NCBI GenBank assembly: GCA_043740415.1 | Contig: JAYUCJ010000237.1 | Coordinates: 1 to 54,129 of the forward strand | Direction: 5' to 3' | Source of the DNA: Aalborgiella sp043740415 | Lineage (GTDB): Bacteria > Pseudomonadota > Gammaproteobacteria > Burkholderiales > Burkholderiaceae_C | Length of the DNA: 54,129 nt | Part shown: positions 7,766 to 16,140 of the stretch, piece by piece | Numbering within the stretch: the first letter of the stretch is position 1 | Layout: every line of letters starts with the position of its first letter | Notes under the pieces: generated by a model | Databases searched by the model: none | Told to the model about the DNA's origin: nothing | What the model saw: only the letters and a program-made list of their open reading frames with translations | Translations under genes and position numbers: made by a program

Positions 7766-8836
7766 CTACTTGGGTCTAGGTCGCGACAAGCTAGGCTGTG
7801 AGGTTTGTAGCCGACCCGACCGCAACTCCGCCACCGCTTTAACCACCGCATGTGCCACATTTCGCACCTCATCTTGCACGGCCAAGTCTTTGTCCAGCGC
7901 CTCGTGGCTGGTGGCATACGGCTCATAATAGCCGATGTAACGGTCTAGCCGTGCTTGCGGGCCCGCATCGATCAAGCCCATCCAATCCAGCCAGTCGGAC
8001 AAAGAACGACGCGAGCCCTCAATACCTGCCACGTCACCATGCACCACCAGCCCGTAGACTCGGCCAGCCAAGTGCTTGGGGTAATCCCAACCGGCAAGTT
8101 CCAAGGCTTTGGCTTTAGCAGGGTCTTTACCGCCCGTGGCCGTCGGGTCAGCATTACCACCATCAGCGCAAACCAAGCGGTCAATCATCAGTTTGAGCGG
8201 GCTGGGGCTTTGGTACCAATAAACGGGGGTAAAAATAATGACCGCATGCGCCGCCGTCCAGCGCTCATAAATCTCAGCCATCCAGTCGTTGGTTTGTCTT
8301 TGGGCATGGTTGGGGTAGCAACTGCATGGCCAATGGCACAGCGGCATGGCGGTAGAAACGCAGCCTTTGCAAGGGTGAATATTCAAATCATACTCAGAGG
8401 TCAGCAGGCTCAGGTCAAGCACATCAGGTGTGATAACAGCCTGTTTCAAAACATCACGCGCCAGCTCCAGCAATCTGAAGGTCTTGGATATTTCCCCCGG
8501 ACACGTGCCATCATTACGCGCACTACCGCAAATCAGCAAAACTTTGGACTTGCCAGCAGCATCTGCCCAAGCCAATTGCGCATCGTCAATCCGCTTTTTT
8601 GTGGCGATCCATTCTGTTGATAAGTCGTAGTCGGGGTTGGCATAACCAGGCCCGGCTTTTTGCGTAAAAGGCGCTTTGCGACCCTCTAAATAAGCCTGCC
8701 AAGCAATTTCTTCGAGGCGCGAAATGGCTTCATCTTCAGCGCGAAAGGCCGGATCGGTATAAGTCCCCAAAAACCGTTCACTGAATTTATCGCGCTCTAG
8801 TGGCGGCGGCGCTTGGCCTGTACGGATTTTGATCAT
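7766..8836 (-). CDS. NADPH-dependent FMN reductase/flavodoxin-fold protein
   Basis: 356 residues. The flavodoxin-like domain starts near residue 100 (KVLLICGSARNDGTC, the FMN phosphate loop) and includes IIFTPVYWYQSPSPLKLMID, typical of NAD(P)H-dependent FMN reductases. The N-terminal 95 residues are an extra, polar domain that I do not recognise. Several cysteines lie close together (CKGCVSTAMPLCHWPCSC), which is more than usual and could bind metal. The substrate is unknown. It converges with the SulP gene, with 15 bases between the stops. Confidence 0.8.
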   Translation of the reverse strand: MIKIRTGQAPPPLERDKFSERFLGTYTDPAFRAEDEAISRLEEIAWQAYLEGRKAPFTQKAGPGYANPDYDLSTEWIATKKRIDDAQLAWADAAGKSKVLLICGSARNDGTCPGEISKTFRLLELARDVLKQAVITPDVLDLSLLTSEYDLNIHPCKGCVSTAMPLCHWPCSCYPNHAQRQTNDWMAEIYERWTAAHAVIIFTPVYWYQSPSPLKLMIDRLVCADGGNADPTATGGKDPAKAKALELAGWDYPKHLAGRVYGLVVHGDVAGIEGSRRSLSDWLDWMGLIDAGPQARLDRYIGYYEPYATSHEALDKDLAVQDEVRNVAHAVVKAVAELRSGRLQTSQPSLSRPRPK

Positions 8837-9014
8837 AAAGTGCCCTCAAAAGCACAGATTTACCATCTTTTATTGAGCCGCATCTGTGCGTTGGCAAACA
8901 TAACTTGTTGATAGCACTTGTCCTACAAGAAAACGTATGCACCGCTGACATCGCACAGCATGCAAAGTCGAAATAATCAACTTATAAAACGAACCAAAAA
9001 TACTCAAGCCAGCC

Positions 9015-9323
9015 ATGAAAAAATCAAACGCCCTGCTCTGTGTAACGATAGCTTCCGTCTTGCTTATTGGTGGTTGCAAAAATAAAGACATGTCAACGCC
9101 AAAAAATCCGACAATGTCAGAAACTGCAAATTCAACCACACCTGTCAGCCCCGTAGGCACAACGCCGGCAGGATCAACCAAAGAAGCAACGGCGACGACG
9201 TCAAAAGAACAATCTGACGTTAGCAAAACCGACCAGTCTGCTTCCATGCCACTGCCCGGCCAAGCGAATGACCATTCTGCATTAGTGCCAAAAACGAGTG
9301 AATTTCCGAAAACCTCACCTTAA
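9015..9323 (+). CDS. Small putative lipoprotein, low complexity
   Basis: 102 residues with a lipoprotein signal peptide ending LLIGGC (Cys21), followed by a Ser/Thr/Pro/Lys-rich region with no recognisable domain. It is likely anchored in the envelope. No partner is evident, and the mature part looks disordered. The 178 bases between it and the divergent flavoprotein gene show nothing else I can name. Confidence 0.55.
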   Translation: MKKSNALLCVTIASVLLIGGCKNKDMSTPKNPTMSETANSTTPVSPVGTTPAGSTKEATATTSKEQSDVSKTDQSASMPLPGQANDHSALVPKTSEFPKTSP

Positions 9324-9351
9324 TTGAGCTTACACATTTGAACTCACACGA

Positions 9352-9400
9352 GCTATATTTTTCATAGCGCATTAGGCAATAAATAAGCCGGCTAGAGTCA
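9352..9400 (-). repeat. Family B dispersed repeat, at the 3' end of the YihY-family gene
   Basis: Plus strand reads GCTATATTTTTCATAGCGC, ATTAGGCAATAAATAAGCCGG, CTAGAGTCA. It ends one base from the stop codon of the minus-strand YihY-like gene. The arms GCTAT/ATAGC can pair. Orientation is opposite to the copies near narK and hsdS. Confidence 0.82.
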
Positions 9401-9401
9401 T

Positions 9402-10619
9402 TTATAGCACCTCAGACAGTTGCATCTGCGACCAATGATTTTTCTGCCATAGTTTCTGGGTGGAATATTGATTCGGCAGCAACAAGCGCTCGCTCAGCGG
9501 CGCCAGCAAGGTTGTGGCGGGGTTGACGAGTAGGACGTAGCGGCCACCCTGCCCTTGGATGTCTTCGTCCAATATACCAACCCAATCCAAGCCCATCAGC
9601 GTTTGCAGTGGCGACTCTAGCTGCAGGTCGTCCACGCGGAGCTCTTTGGATATGGCGTCTAAGCTTGTATTAATGTTGTCGCCGCTTCCTCTTTTTGCCA
9701 AAACTTGCAGTATCTCCAGCGCCAGTTGAAAGTTCCAGCCTGGCGTGTCGCCGCGCCGTGAGATGCCGCTTTGCAAACTGGGCAAGTAGGCCGCGACAAC
9801 AGCGCCTAAAAGTACGATCACCCAAGCCACGTAAATCCAAATCAGCAAAATCGGCACGGTGGCAAAGGCGCCATAAACGGCTGAAAAGGTGGGCACTTTA
9901 ACCAAATACCAAGCCAGGACGCTCTTGGCCAGCTCCATGCCCAGCGCCACAAACGTGCCACCCAACAACGCGTGCGTCCAACGGACTTGGGTGTTGGGCA
10001 CAAAGCGGTACATGGCAGCCATGCTGCAGGTCAGCACAGCGAATTCGACCACGTTCAACAAGGCACCCAAGCTGCCTGGCAGCACCGACACCCAGCCTTT
10101 GGAGGCTGACATCACATAAGAGCTGATCGACAAGCTCATCGCCAACAGCAGCGGCCCCAGAGTGAGCAGCGTCCAATACACGATGATGCGGCGCGCCAAG
10201 TGACGCGTGGTGCGCACGCGCCAAATGTCGTTGAGCTTGCCATCAATCGTCAAAATCAGCATCAAGGCGGAGACCAAAAACGCCGCTGCGCCGACCCAGC
10301 CGATTTTGCTGGCTTGGGTGGCAAATTGCCCCAAATAGCTGAGCACTTGGCGGGCAATGTTGTCGGGTATCAAGCTGTCGACCAACAGTTGCTCCAAACC
10401 GGTTTGCATCTTCGCAAACATCGGAAAAACACTGAATATTGCCAACGCCACGGTGAACAGCGGCACGATGGAGATGATGGTGGTGAAGGTCAAACTGCTG
10501 GCAGTCAACCCCAAGTGGTCTTTATTAAAGCGCTCGCGCAACGTCCAAGCCGTGTTTTTCCACGGGAAAGTGAGCGCATCGCGCATAAAATCGTCAAACC
10601 ACGCTTTCAATTTGTCCAT
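9402..10619 (-). CDS. YihY/BrkB-family inner membrane protein
   Basis: 405 residues. The N-terminal 290 residues form the YihY (formerly RNase BN) membrane domain: LTASSLTFTTIISIVPLFTV, a long helix block, and IPILLIWIYVAW-like (VPILLIWIYVAWVIVLLGAVV) segments. The C-terminal 110 residues are soluble and winged-helix-like, as in longer members. Function is unknown; the old RNase BN assignment is not supported for this family. I start at MDKLKAWF rather than 10 codons upstream because the longer start would almost touch the divergent gene. Confidence 0.87.
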   Translation of the reverse strand: MDKLKAWFDDFMRDALTFPWKNTAWTLRERFNKDHLGLTASSLTFTTIISIVPLFTVALAIFSVFPMFAKMQTGLEQLLVDSLIPDNIARQVLSYLGQFATQASKIGWVGAAAFLVSALMLILTIDGKLNDIWRVRTTRHLARRIIVYWTLLTLGPLLLAMSLSISSYVMSASKGWVSVLPGSLGALLNVVEFAVLTCSMAAMYRFVPNTQVRWTHALLGGTFVALGMELAKSVLAWYLVKVPTFSAVYGAFATVPILLIWIYVAWVIVLLGAVVAAYLPSLQSGISRRGDTPGWNFQLALEILQVLAKRGSGDNINTSLDAISKELRVDDLQLESPLQTLMGLDWVGILDEDIQGQGGRYVLLVNPATTLLAPLSERLLLPNQYSTQKLWQKNHWSQMQLSEVL

Positions 10620-10654
10620 GCCGCTATCATGCCATTGGAAACGACACATCTAAT

Positions 10655-11101
10655 ATGACATCACCACAACTTTTAAGCCCTTCTCTCCCTAAATATGTGA
10701 GGGCAACGCGCATTGCCGCCGTCGGCAGCCTGCTTGGCCTGATTCTGCTGGGGCTACTGTGGGAACTGTGGCTCGCGCCGCTTCGCCCAGGCGGCTCGTT
10801 TTTGGTGCTCAAAGTGCTGCCTTTGTGCATTCCACTGGCGGGTTTACTGAAAAACCGCATGTTCACCTACCGTTGGGTCAGCCTGTTTGTCTGGCTGTAT
10901 TTCATCGAAGGCGTGGTGCGCGCTTGGGGCGACAAAGCGCCGGGCAATTATTTAGCGATGATTGAGGTCGTGCTGTGCGTGATTTTGTTCACCGCCTGCG
11001 CCCTGCACGTGCGCCAGCGGTTGATTGCAGCCAAAGCGGCGCAAGCCATGGCGACGGCGTTGGGGGCGCACACCGATGTGCACAAAGATGTTTTGGCTTG
11101 A
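10655..11101 (+). CDS. DUF2069 membrane protein
   Basis: 148 residues with about four membrane segments (SLLGLILLGLLWELW, LKVLPLCIPLAGLL, YRWVSLFVWLYFIEG, LAMIEVVLCVILFTACAL). The YRWVSLFVWLYFIEGVVRAW stretch is the DUF2069 signature. Function is unknown. It is divergent from the YihY-like gene with only about 35 bases between starts, so their promoters overlap. Confidence 0.85.
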   Translation: MTSPQLLSPSLPKYVRATRIAAVGSLLGLILLGLLWELWLAPLRPGGSFLVLKVLPLCIPLAGLLKNRMFTYRWVSLFVWLYFIEGVVRAWGDKAPGNYLAMIEVVLCVILFTACALHVRQRLIAAKAAQAMATALGAHTDVHKDVLA

Positions 11102-11131
11102 TGTTTAACTTTGATTTTTAGGAATACTTTT

Positions 11132-12394
11132 ATGGCAACTAAAAAAATGAACGCTTTTTACGCCCAATCCGGCGGCGTCACCTCGGTCATCAACGCCTCG
11201 GCCTGCGGCGTGATTGAAACTGCACGCTTGCACAAAGACAAAATCGGCAAAGTGTATGCAGGTCGCAACGGCATCATCGGTGCGTTGACCGAGGACTTGA
11301 TCGACACCAGCAAAGAATCCGCCAGCAGCATCGCCGCGCTGCGCCAAACGCCATCGGGTGCGTTTGGCTCCTGTCGCTTCAAGCTCAAATCGCTGGAAGC
11401 CAACAAAGTTGAATACGAACGCCTGATCGAAGTCTTCAAAGCGCACAACATCGGCTACTTTTTCTACAACGGCGGTGGCGACTCGGCGGACACCTGCTTC
11501 AAGGTCAGCCAATTGTCCAAAGCCATGAACTACCCGCTGCAAGCCATCCACGTGCCCAAAACCGTGGACAACGACTTGCCGATTACCGATTGCTGCCCCG
11601 GCTTCGGCTCGGTCGCCAAATACGTGGCTGTGTCGGCGCTGGAAGCCTCGTTTGACGTGCGCTCCATGTGCAAAACCTCCACCAAAGTCTTCGTGCTTGA
11701 AGTCATGGGTCGCCACGCCGGCTGGATTGCCGCTGCCGGCGGTTTGATCGAAGACCACGGCATCCCCGTCGTCATCCTGTTCCCTGAAATCGTCTTCGAC
11801 CAGAAGAAATTTCTCGCCCGCGTGGACAAGCTGGTCAAAGAACACGGCTATTGCACCGTCGTCGTGTCCGAAGGCTGCCACCACCCCGATGGCACGTTTT
11901 TAGCCGAGCAAGGCAGCAAAGACGCCTTCGGCCACGCCCAGCTCGGTGGTGCGGCACCGGTGGTGGCGAACATGGTCAAAGAAGCTTTGGGCTACAAATT
12001 CCACTGGGCCGTGGCCGACTATCTGCAACGCGCCGCCCGCCACATCGCCTCCAAAACCGACGTGCAACAAGCCTACGAACTCGGCCAAAAAGCCGTTGAA
12101 CTGGCCCTCGCCGGCAAAAACGCCGTCATGCCAACCGTTGAGCGCCTGTCTGACGTGCCCTACAAATACAAAATCGGCGTCGCCGACCTCGCCAAAGTCG
12201 CCAATGTCGAAAAATTCATGCCCCGCAACTTCATCAGCAAAGATGGTTTCGGCATCACCGACAAATGCAAAAAGTATTTGAACCCGCTGATTGCTGGCGA
12301 GGATTACCCAAAATACAAAAACGGCTTGCCGGTGTATGTGCAGTTGAAGAATGTGGCGGTGGAGAAGAAATTACCGAAATTTGATGTGAAGTAA
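11132..12394 (+). CDS. 6-phosphofructokinase, PPi-dependent type
   Basis: 420 residues. The substrate-binding PKTVDNDL and GRHAGWIAAA motifs mark the phosphofructokinase family; PKT(V/I)DND and the Asp in the GG-D-S loop point to the pyrophosphate-using branch rather than the ATP branch. The donor loop reads NGGGDSADT, not the usual GGDDS. The start is the ATG of MATKKMNAFYAQSGG; an in-frame start 21 bases upstream is less likely. PPi-linked enzymes work reversibly in glycolysis. Confidence 0.88.
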   Translation: MATKKMNAFYAQSGGVTSVINASACGVIETARLHKDKIGKVYAGRNGIIGALTEDLIDTSKESASSIAALRQTPSGAFGSCRFKLKSLEANKVEYERLIEVFKAHNIGYFFYNGGGDSADTCFKVSQLSKAMNYPLQAIHVPKTVDNDLPITDCCPGFGSVAKYVAVSALEASFDVRSMCKTSTKVFVLEVMGRHAGWIAAAGGLIEDHGIPVVILFPEIVFDQKKFLARVDKLVKEHGYCTVVVSEGCHHPDGTFLAEQGSKDAFGHAQLGGAAPVVANMVKEALGYKFHWAVADYLQRAARHIASKTDVQQAYELGQKAVELALAGKNAVMPTVERLSDVPYKYKIGVADLAKVANVEKFMPRNFISKDGFGITDKCKKYLNPLIAGEDYPKYKNGLPVYVQLKNVAVEKKLPKFDVK

Positions 12395-12468
12395 GGCAAT
12401 TTTTCTTAGTTTGGGATTGGTTTACCCTAAAAGCGCAGCTTACATTAAGCGATTAAAATTGACCCACT

Positions 12469-13242
12469 ATGGAAGCACAACGCATTACCGTTGCAATGAT
12501 TGACCACTCTGCTGGCTTTGAAGCCACGCCGGAGCGGGTGCGACTGGGTGATTTGGCTGATTTCTCAGCTGATGTTGCGATTTTTTTGCGTGGTGAAAAC
12601 AAAGAAATTGATACAAGAACACTGGAAGTTGCTGTTCGTAAAGGTTCTTTTGCCATTGAAACAACACCACTTTTGTCAGCGCCGAATTTATTTCGCGATT
12701 TGCGTTCTCTGCTAGGTGGCGAACTGCTTGATAGCTTAGATGCTAAACGTCGCGAAATTATGGAACGCTGGCAAAAATCTGCCCGCCAAACACGAAACGT
12801 GGCTTATCGTATTTCAGCTCCTTTTTTGGATAGACCAATTATTGTCAATGCGGAATCGGACTACCATGCCGATGATGCAGATCAATGGGTTCAGGTGGAA
12901 AGATACATCCGTGGCGAGATTCAGGATTTGGGTGGACTCACTAAAGCCAATGCTCATGTGAAACTACCCGACGGCAGCACCTTAAAAGTAACCACAGAGC
13001 GCGATGTATTACGTGACGACACGGTGAATCGCCTCTACAAATTAGCCATGCTACGTATTAAGGCGGAATACAACGTGCGGACACGTGAATTGCGCAATGC
13101 TCGCTTGGTCGAATTTGTTGAACATACAACGACAATTGATGAGGATGCGCTTTCACGCTTGACCCGCAGGGGTGCTATTGCTTGGAAAGATGTACCCAAT
13201 GCCACGAATTGGGTTGATGAATTACGCGGTGACAAACAGTGA
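12469..13242 (+). CDS. Unrecognised protein paired with a PIN protein (antitoxin candidate)
   Basis: 257 residues, soluble, no signal peptide, rich in Arg/Asp/Glu. I recognise no domain. The first 60 residues (RVRLGDLADFSADVAIFLRG) look alpha/beta; the middle contains ERWQKSARQTRNVAYRIS and a YHADDADQWVQVERY stretch. It ends in a GTGA overlap with the PIN gene, so the two are translationally coupled. It is much larger than usual VapB antitoxins (70-90 residues), so it may be an antitoxin with an added domain or an active partner. A role in neutralising or steering the PIN protein is inferred from position only. Confidence 0.7.
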   Translation: MEAQRITVAMIDHSAGFEATPERVRLGDLADFSADVAIFLRGENKEIDTRTLEVAVRKGSFAIETTPLLSAPNLFRDLRSLLGGELLDSLDAKRREIMERWQKSARQTRNVAYRISAPFLDRPIIVNAESDYHADDADQWVQVERYIRGEIQDLGGLTKANAHVKLPDGSTLKVTTERDVLRDDTVNRLYKLAMLRIKAEYNVRTRELRNARLVEFVEHTTTIDEDALSRLTRRGAIAWKDVPNATNWVDELRGDKQ

Positions 13243-13715
13243 ACAGTGTTTTACTGGATACCAGTTTTTTAATCACACTAAGTGACCCTGCACGACCTCA
13301 TCACGCTGCTGCGCTAGCCTACTACCGCGAATGTACGCAGAGACAAGTGCCTATGTACTTGTCCACAATTGTCATTTCTGAATTTCAAGTCAAACAAGCT
13401 ATCAACGATTTGCCGTTACGCAACTTTGTGGTTTTGCCTTTCAACGTGGATCACGCCATGCGCTGTGGGTTGATCATTCGAAACATGGCACGCGATCCAG
13501 AAGATGACCGTGTGCGCGTAAAAGATGACTTTAAATTGTTAGCTCAATGCGACTGCGAGTCAATTAGCCGTTTGATCAGCGAAGATGCCAGCACACTAGC
13601 AAAATATCTAAACCGTGCCCAGACTAACGGCTTAGCTTCCACCAAAACGATCTTATTAAAAGACGGTTTTGATACAGCTTGGTTCGAGAACGGTCAGACT
13701 CGTTTAGTGCCTTGA
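13239..13715 (+). CDS. PIN-domain ribonuclease-like protein (toxin candidate)
   Basis: 158 residues. The PIN acidic cluster is visible: Asp7 in VLLDTSFLI, Glu48 in STIVISEFQ, Asp96/Asp97 in RVRVKDDFKLLA, and Asp105. These coordinate metal in VapC-type RNases. A C-terminal extension of about 35 residues follows the fold. The start is a GTG overlapping the stop of the upstream gene. It is probably cytoplasmic and cuts RNA, but the target cannot be read from sequence. Confidence 0.8.
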   Translation: MNSVLLDTSFLITLSDPARPHHAAALAYYRECTQRQVPMYLSTIVISEFQVKQAINDLPLRNFVVLPFNVDHAMRCGLIIRNMARDPEDDRVRVKDDFKLLAQCDCESISRLISEDASTLAKYLNRAQTNGLASTKTILLKDGFDTAWFENGQTRLVP

Positions 13716-13780
13716 GTTCGTCTTCTAGCTCGTTATTCATCGTACTTTTAATTGTGGCAAATTCGCCATAATTACTCTTC

Positions 13781-13826
13781 AAACCCCTCGAATTCGAGAG
13801 GTTTAAGCCAGTCTAAACCTCTTTTT
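13781..13826 (+). terminator. Intrinsic terminator with overlapping alternative hairpin
   Basis: GAGGTTTA, an 8-base loop, TAAACCTC and then TTTTT form a rho-independent terminator after the PIN gene. Its left arm also pairs with AAACCCCTCG just upstream (AAACCcCTCG-AATT-CGAGaGGTTT), so two hairpins share the middle strand. This may simply be a terminator, or an attenuator for the oxidoreductase gene that starts 23 bases later. Confidence 0.7.
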
Positions 13827-13848
13827 CCTCATTTTTCAACATCAAACT

Positions 13849-15294
13849 ATGCAGCCCAATTCGCTAGAAACTTTATTAGAAACTTTACGTAGCATCGTCG
13901 GCCCCGCCCACGTCCTGATCGAATCCGACAGCAACGACCTCGTGCAATATGTGCGCGACTGGCGCGGGCGCGAGCGCGGGGTGGCTTTGGCTGTCGTTCG
14001 CCCGAACTCGACCGAGCAAGTCGCCGCCATCGTCAAAGCCTGCGCCGCCACACCGGGGGTGAGCATCGTGCCGCAAGGTGGCAACACCGGTATGGTGGTG
14101 GGGTCAACGCCAGATGCGTCGGGTACACAAATCGTACTCAACCTGCAGCGCATGAACACTGTCCGTAAGCTGGACGGCGGCAACGGCACGATCACGCTGG
14201 ATGCGGGCTGTGTGCTGCAAAATGTGCAGCAGGCGTGTTTTGATGCGGGGTATTTGTTCCCGCTGAGCCTAGGCTCGCAAGGCAGCTGCACCATTGGCGG
14301 TAACCTGGGTACCAATGCCGGCGGCACGCAGGTGGTGCGCTTTGGCAACACGCGGGAGCTGTGCCTGGGGCTGGAAGTGGTGACGGCGCAGGGTGAGATT
14401 TGGAGTGGCTTGTCTGGCCTGCGCAAAGACAACACGGGTTACGACCTGCGCGATTTGTTCATTGGTGCGGAAGGTACGCTGGGCATCATCACCGGTGCGA
14501 CCATGAAGATGTACCCTCTGCCCGCTGCAAAGTTGATAGCGTTTGCAGCGCTGCCGTCACTTGACGCGGCGGTAAGTTTGCTGCAACTGGCGCAAAAACA
14601 CCTCAGCGCGGGGCTCACAGGTTTTGAGATCATGGGGCAATTCGCCTTGAGCTTGGTGGGCAAGCATTTTCCGCAGCAGCGTGTGCCGTTTTTGGGTATG
14701 CCTGATGCGCCGTATTGTGTGGTTTTAGAGAATTCCGACCATGAATCCGAAGCCCATGCCCGTGAGCAGTTTGAGCGCTTGTTAGAGGCTGCGATGGAAG
14801 ATGGCTGCGTGCTGGACGCCGTGGTGGCCGAAAACATGACGCAGGCCAAGCAGCTGTGGCATATCCGCGAGAGCATCCCACTCGCGCAGGCGCAGGAGGG
14901 GCTGAACATCAAGCACGATATCTCGATCCCCGTCTCCAGCATCCCCGAGTTCGTCCTCGTGACCGATGCCAAACTGGCCGAAGCATTCCCCGGTGCGCGC
15001 TTGGTCAACTACGGCCACCTGGGCGACGGCAACCTGCACTACAACGTGCAAGCCCCCGAAGGCGCAGACCAAGCCGCCTTCTTAGAAACCCAAGAACCCG
15101 GCGTGAACGCGCTGGTTTTTGACATGGTCATTCAGTTCCAAGGCTCCATCTCCGCCGAGCATGGCATTGGCAGCCTGAAAGTTGAGAAACTCCCGGATTA
15201 CAAATCCCCCGTAGCGATTGAGTTGATGCGGACGATCAAGCGGGCGCTGGATCCGCAGAATATTATGAATCCGGGGCGGGTGGTGCGGGTTTGA
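13849..15294 (+). CDS. FAD-linked 2-hydroxyacid dehydrogenase family protein (GlcD/D2HGDH-like)
   Basis: 481 residues. Residues of about 30-210 form the FAD-binding PCMH fold (SIVPQGGNTGMVVGSTP and GSCTIGGNLGTNAGGTQVV). The C-terminal part is an FAD-oxidase_C domain with the metal-binding YGHLGDGNLHYN. Members oxidise D-2-hydroxyglutarate, D-lactate or glycolate; the substrate is not resolved. It stands alone here, without glcE/glcF, which favours a D-2-hydroxyglutarate or D-lactate type enzyme. It sits between toxin-antitoxin pairs but looks like ordinary chromosomal content. Confidence 0.88.
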   Translation: MQPNSLETLLETLRSIVGPAHVLIESDSNDLVQYVRDWRGRERGVALAVVRPNSTEQVAAIVKACAATPGVSIVPQGGNTGMVVGSTPDASGTQIVLNLQRMNTVRKLDGGNGTITLDAGCVLQNVQQACFDAGYLFPLSLGSQGSCTIGGNLGTNAGGTQVVRFGNTRELCLGLEVVTAQGEIWSGLSGLRKDNTGYDLRDLFIGAEGTLGIITGATMKMYPLPAAKLIAFAALPSLDAAVSLLQLAQKHLSAGLTGFEIMGQFALSLVGKHFPQQRVPFLGMPDAPYCVVLENSDHESEAHAREQFERLLEAAMEDGCVLDAVVAENMTQAKQLWHIRESIPLAQAQEGLNIKHDISIPVSSIPEFVLVTDAKLAEAFPGARLVNYGHLGDGNLHYNVQAPEGADQAAFLETQEPGVNALVFDMVIQFQGSISAEHGIGSLKVEKLPDYKSPVAIELMRTIKRALDPQNIMNPGRVVRV

Positions 15295-15313
15295 CATGAT
15301 GGCTGAAATTTGC

Positions 15314-15325
15314 GATACTTGTATC
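15314..15325. promoter_or_regulatory. Palindrome upstream of relB, operator candidate
   Basis: GATACTTGTATC, two perfect 5-base arms around TT, about 25 bases before the relB ATG. Ribbon-helix-helix antitoxins bind such short palindromes to repress their own operon, so this is a likely site for RelB-RelE autoregulation. Confidence 0.5.
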
Positions 15326-15350
15326 TCAAATATTTCATATGGAGAAAAAT

Positions 15351-15581
15351 ATGAGCGCTGTTTCAATCCGACTGCCTGACGATGTGTCTGCAAGGCTTCA
15401 AAGCTTGGCGCAATTGACTGGGCGCAGTAAAACTTTTTACATGATCGAAGCTATCAAAGAATACATCGACGATATTGAAGATTTATATCTAGCTGAAAGC
15501 CGGCTGGCAGATATTCGTTCAGGAAAAACCAAAACAATACCACTGGAAGAAGTGATGAAACAGTATGGCATGGAGAGTTGA
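15351..15581 (+). CDS. relB: RelB-family ribbon-helix-helix antitoxin
   Basis: 76 residues from the chosen ATG, which has GGAG 7 bases upstream; an ATG 12 bases earlier lacks a site. The N-terminus VSIRLPDDVSARLQSLAQLT is a ribbon-helix-helix DNA-binding fold, followed by an acidic helix (EYIDDIEDLYLAESRL) that should wrap the toxin. It overlaps relE by 17 bases, a standard coupled arrangement. Confidence 0.85.
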   Translation: MSAVSIRLPDDVSARLQSLAQLTGRSKTFYMIEAIKEYIDDIEDLYLAESRLADIRSGKTKTIPLEEVMKQYGMES

Positions 15582-15834
15582 ATTCGACCCCGCTGCAGCG
15601 AAAGAGCTTGGCAAACTTGAACGCCAAGTTGCAAGTCGAATCCTAGCTTTTTTGAACAGTCGCATCGCCATACTGGACGATCCACGTAGTGTGGGCGAAG
15701 CACTGAAAGGCTCAAAACTTGGCGATTTTTGGAAATATCGAATTGGCGACTACCGTGTGATTGCCAAGATTGAAGACGAAACTGTGAAAATTTTAGTCAT
15801 CAAAATTGGGAATCGCAAAGAGGTTTATCGCTGA
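15565..15834 (+). CDS. relE: RelE/ParE-family toxin
   Basis: 89 residues with the RelE pattern: MAWRVEFDPAAAKELGKL at the start, then LGDFWKYRIGDYRVIAKI and a C-terminal VIKIGNRKEVYR. The arginines of the YRIGDYRVIA strand and the terminal R-x-x-VYR are those used by RelE mRNA interferases on the ribosome, so RelE activity is more likely than ParE gyrase poisoning. It looks intact. Confidence 0.87.
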   Translation: MAWRVEFDPAAAKELGKLERQVASRILAFLNSRIAILDDPRSVGEALKGSKLGDFWKYRIGDYRVIAKIEDETVKILVIKIGNRKEVYR

Positions 15835-15858
15835 TATGCGCACACTCCATACGCATAT
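15834..15858. promoter_or_regulatory. Inverted repeat upstream of ccdA, operator candidate
   Basis: ATATGCG and CGCATAT separated by 11 bases, starting at the relE stop codon and ending about 30 bases before ccdA. CcdA-type antitoxins repress their promoters through such palindromes. Confidence 0.4.
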
Positions 15859-15889
15859 AATTCACACATCCAAACCCAAGGAGTAATCC

Positions 15890-16129
15890 ATGCTTCGCTT
15901 TGAAAACGCCCCCAAAAAGGCGACCAATTTGTCGCTCAACGCCAGTGTGCTGGAAGCGGCCAAGGCAATGGGAATGAATATTTCCCAGACCGTAGACGCA
16001 TTGCTCGCCGATGAGGTGAAGCGACGCTATTGGCAAAAGTGGAATGAAGAGAACAAAGAAGCGATAGACCATTACAACGCCCGCATTCAGGCTGAGGGTT
16101 TGCCGCTTGCCGCATATCGTTCGTTTTAA
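15890..16129 (+). CDS. ccdA: CcdA-family antitoxin
   Basis: 79 residues with the CcdA layout: an N-terminal ribbon-helix-helix (KATNLSLNASVLEAAKAMGM) and a C-terminal toxin-binding tail with the typical WQKWNEENKEAIDHYNARI helix and the ending LAAYRSF. A ribosome site (AAGGAG) precedes the ATG. It is followed 11 bases later by ccdB. It appears intact although its toxin partner is damaged. Confidence 0.9.
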   Translation: MLRFENAPKKATNLSLNASVLEAAKAMGMNISQTVDALLADEVKRRYWQKWNEENKEAIDHYNARIQAEGLPLAAYRSF

Positions 16130-16140
16130 GGGACGATGCA

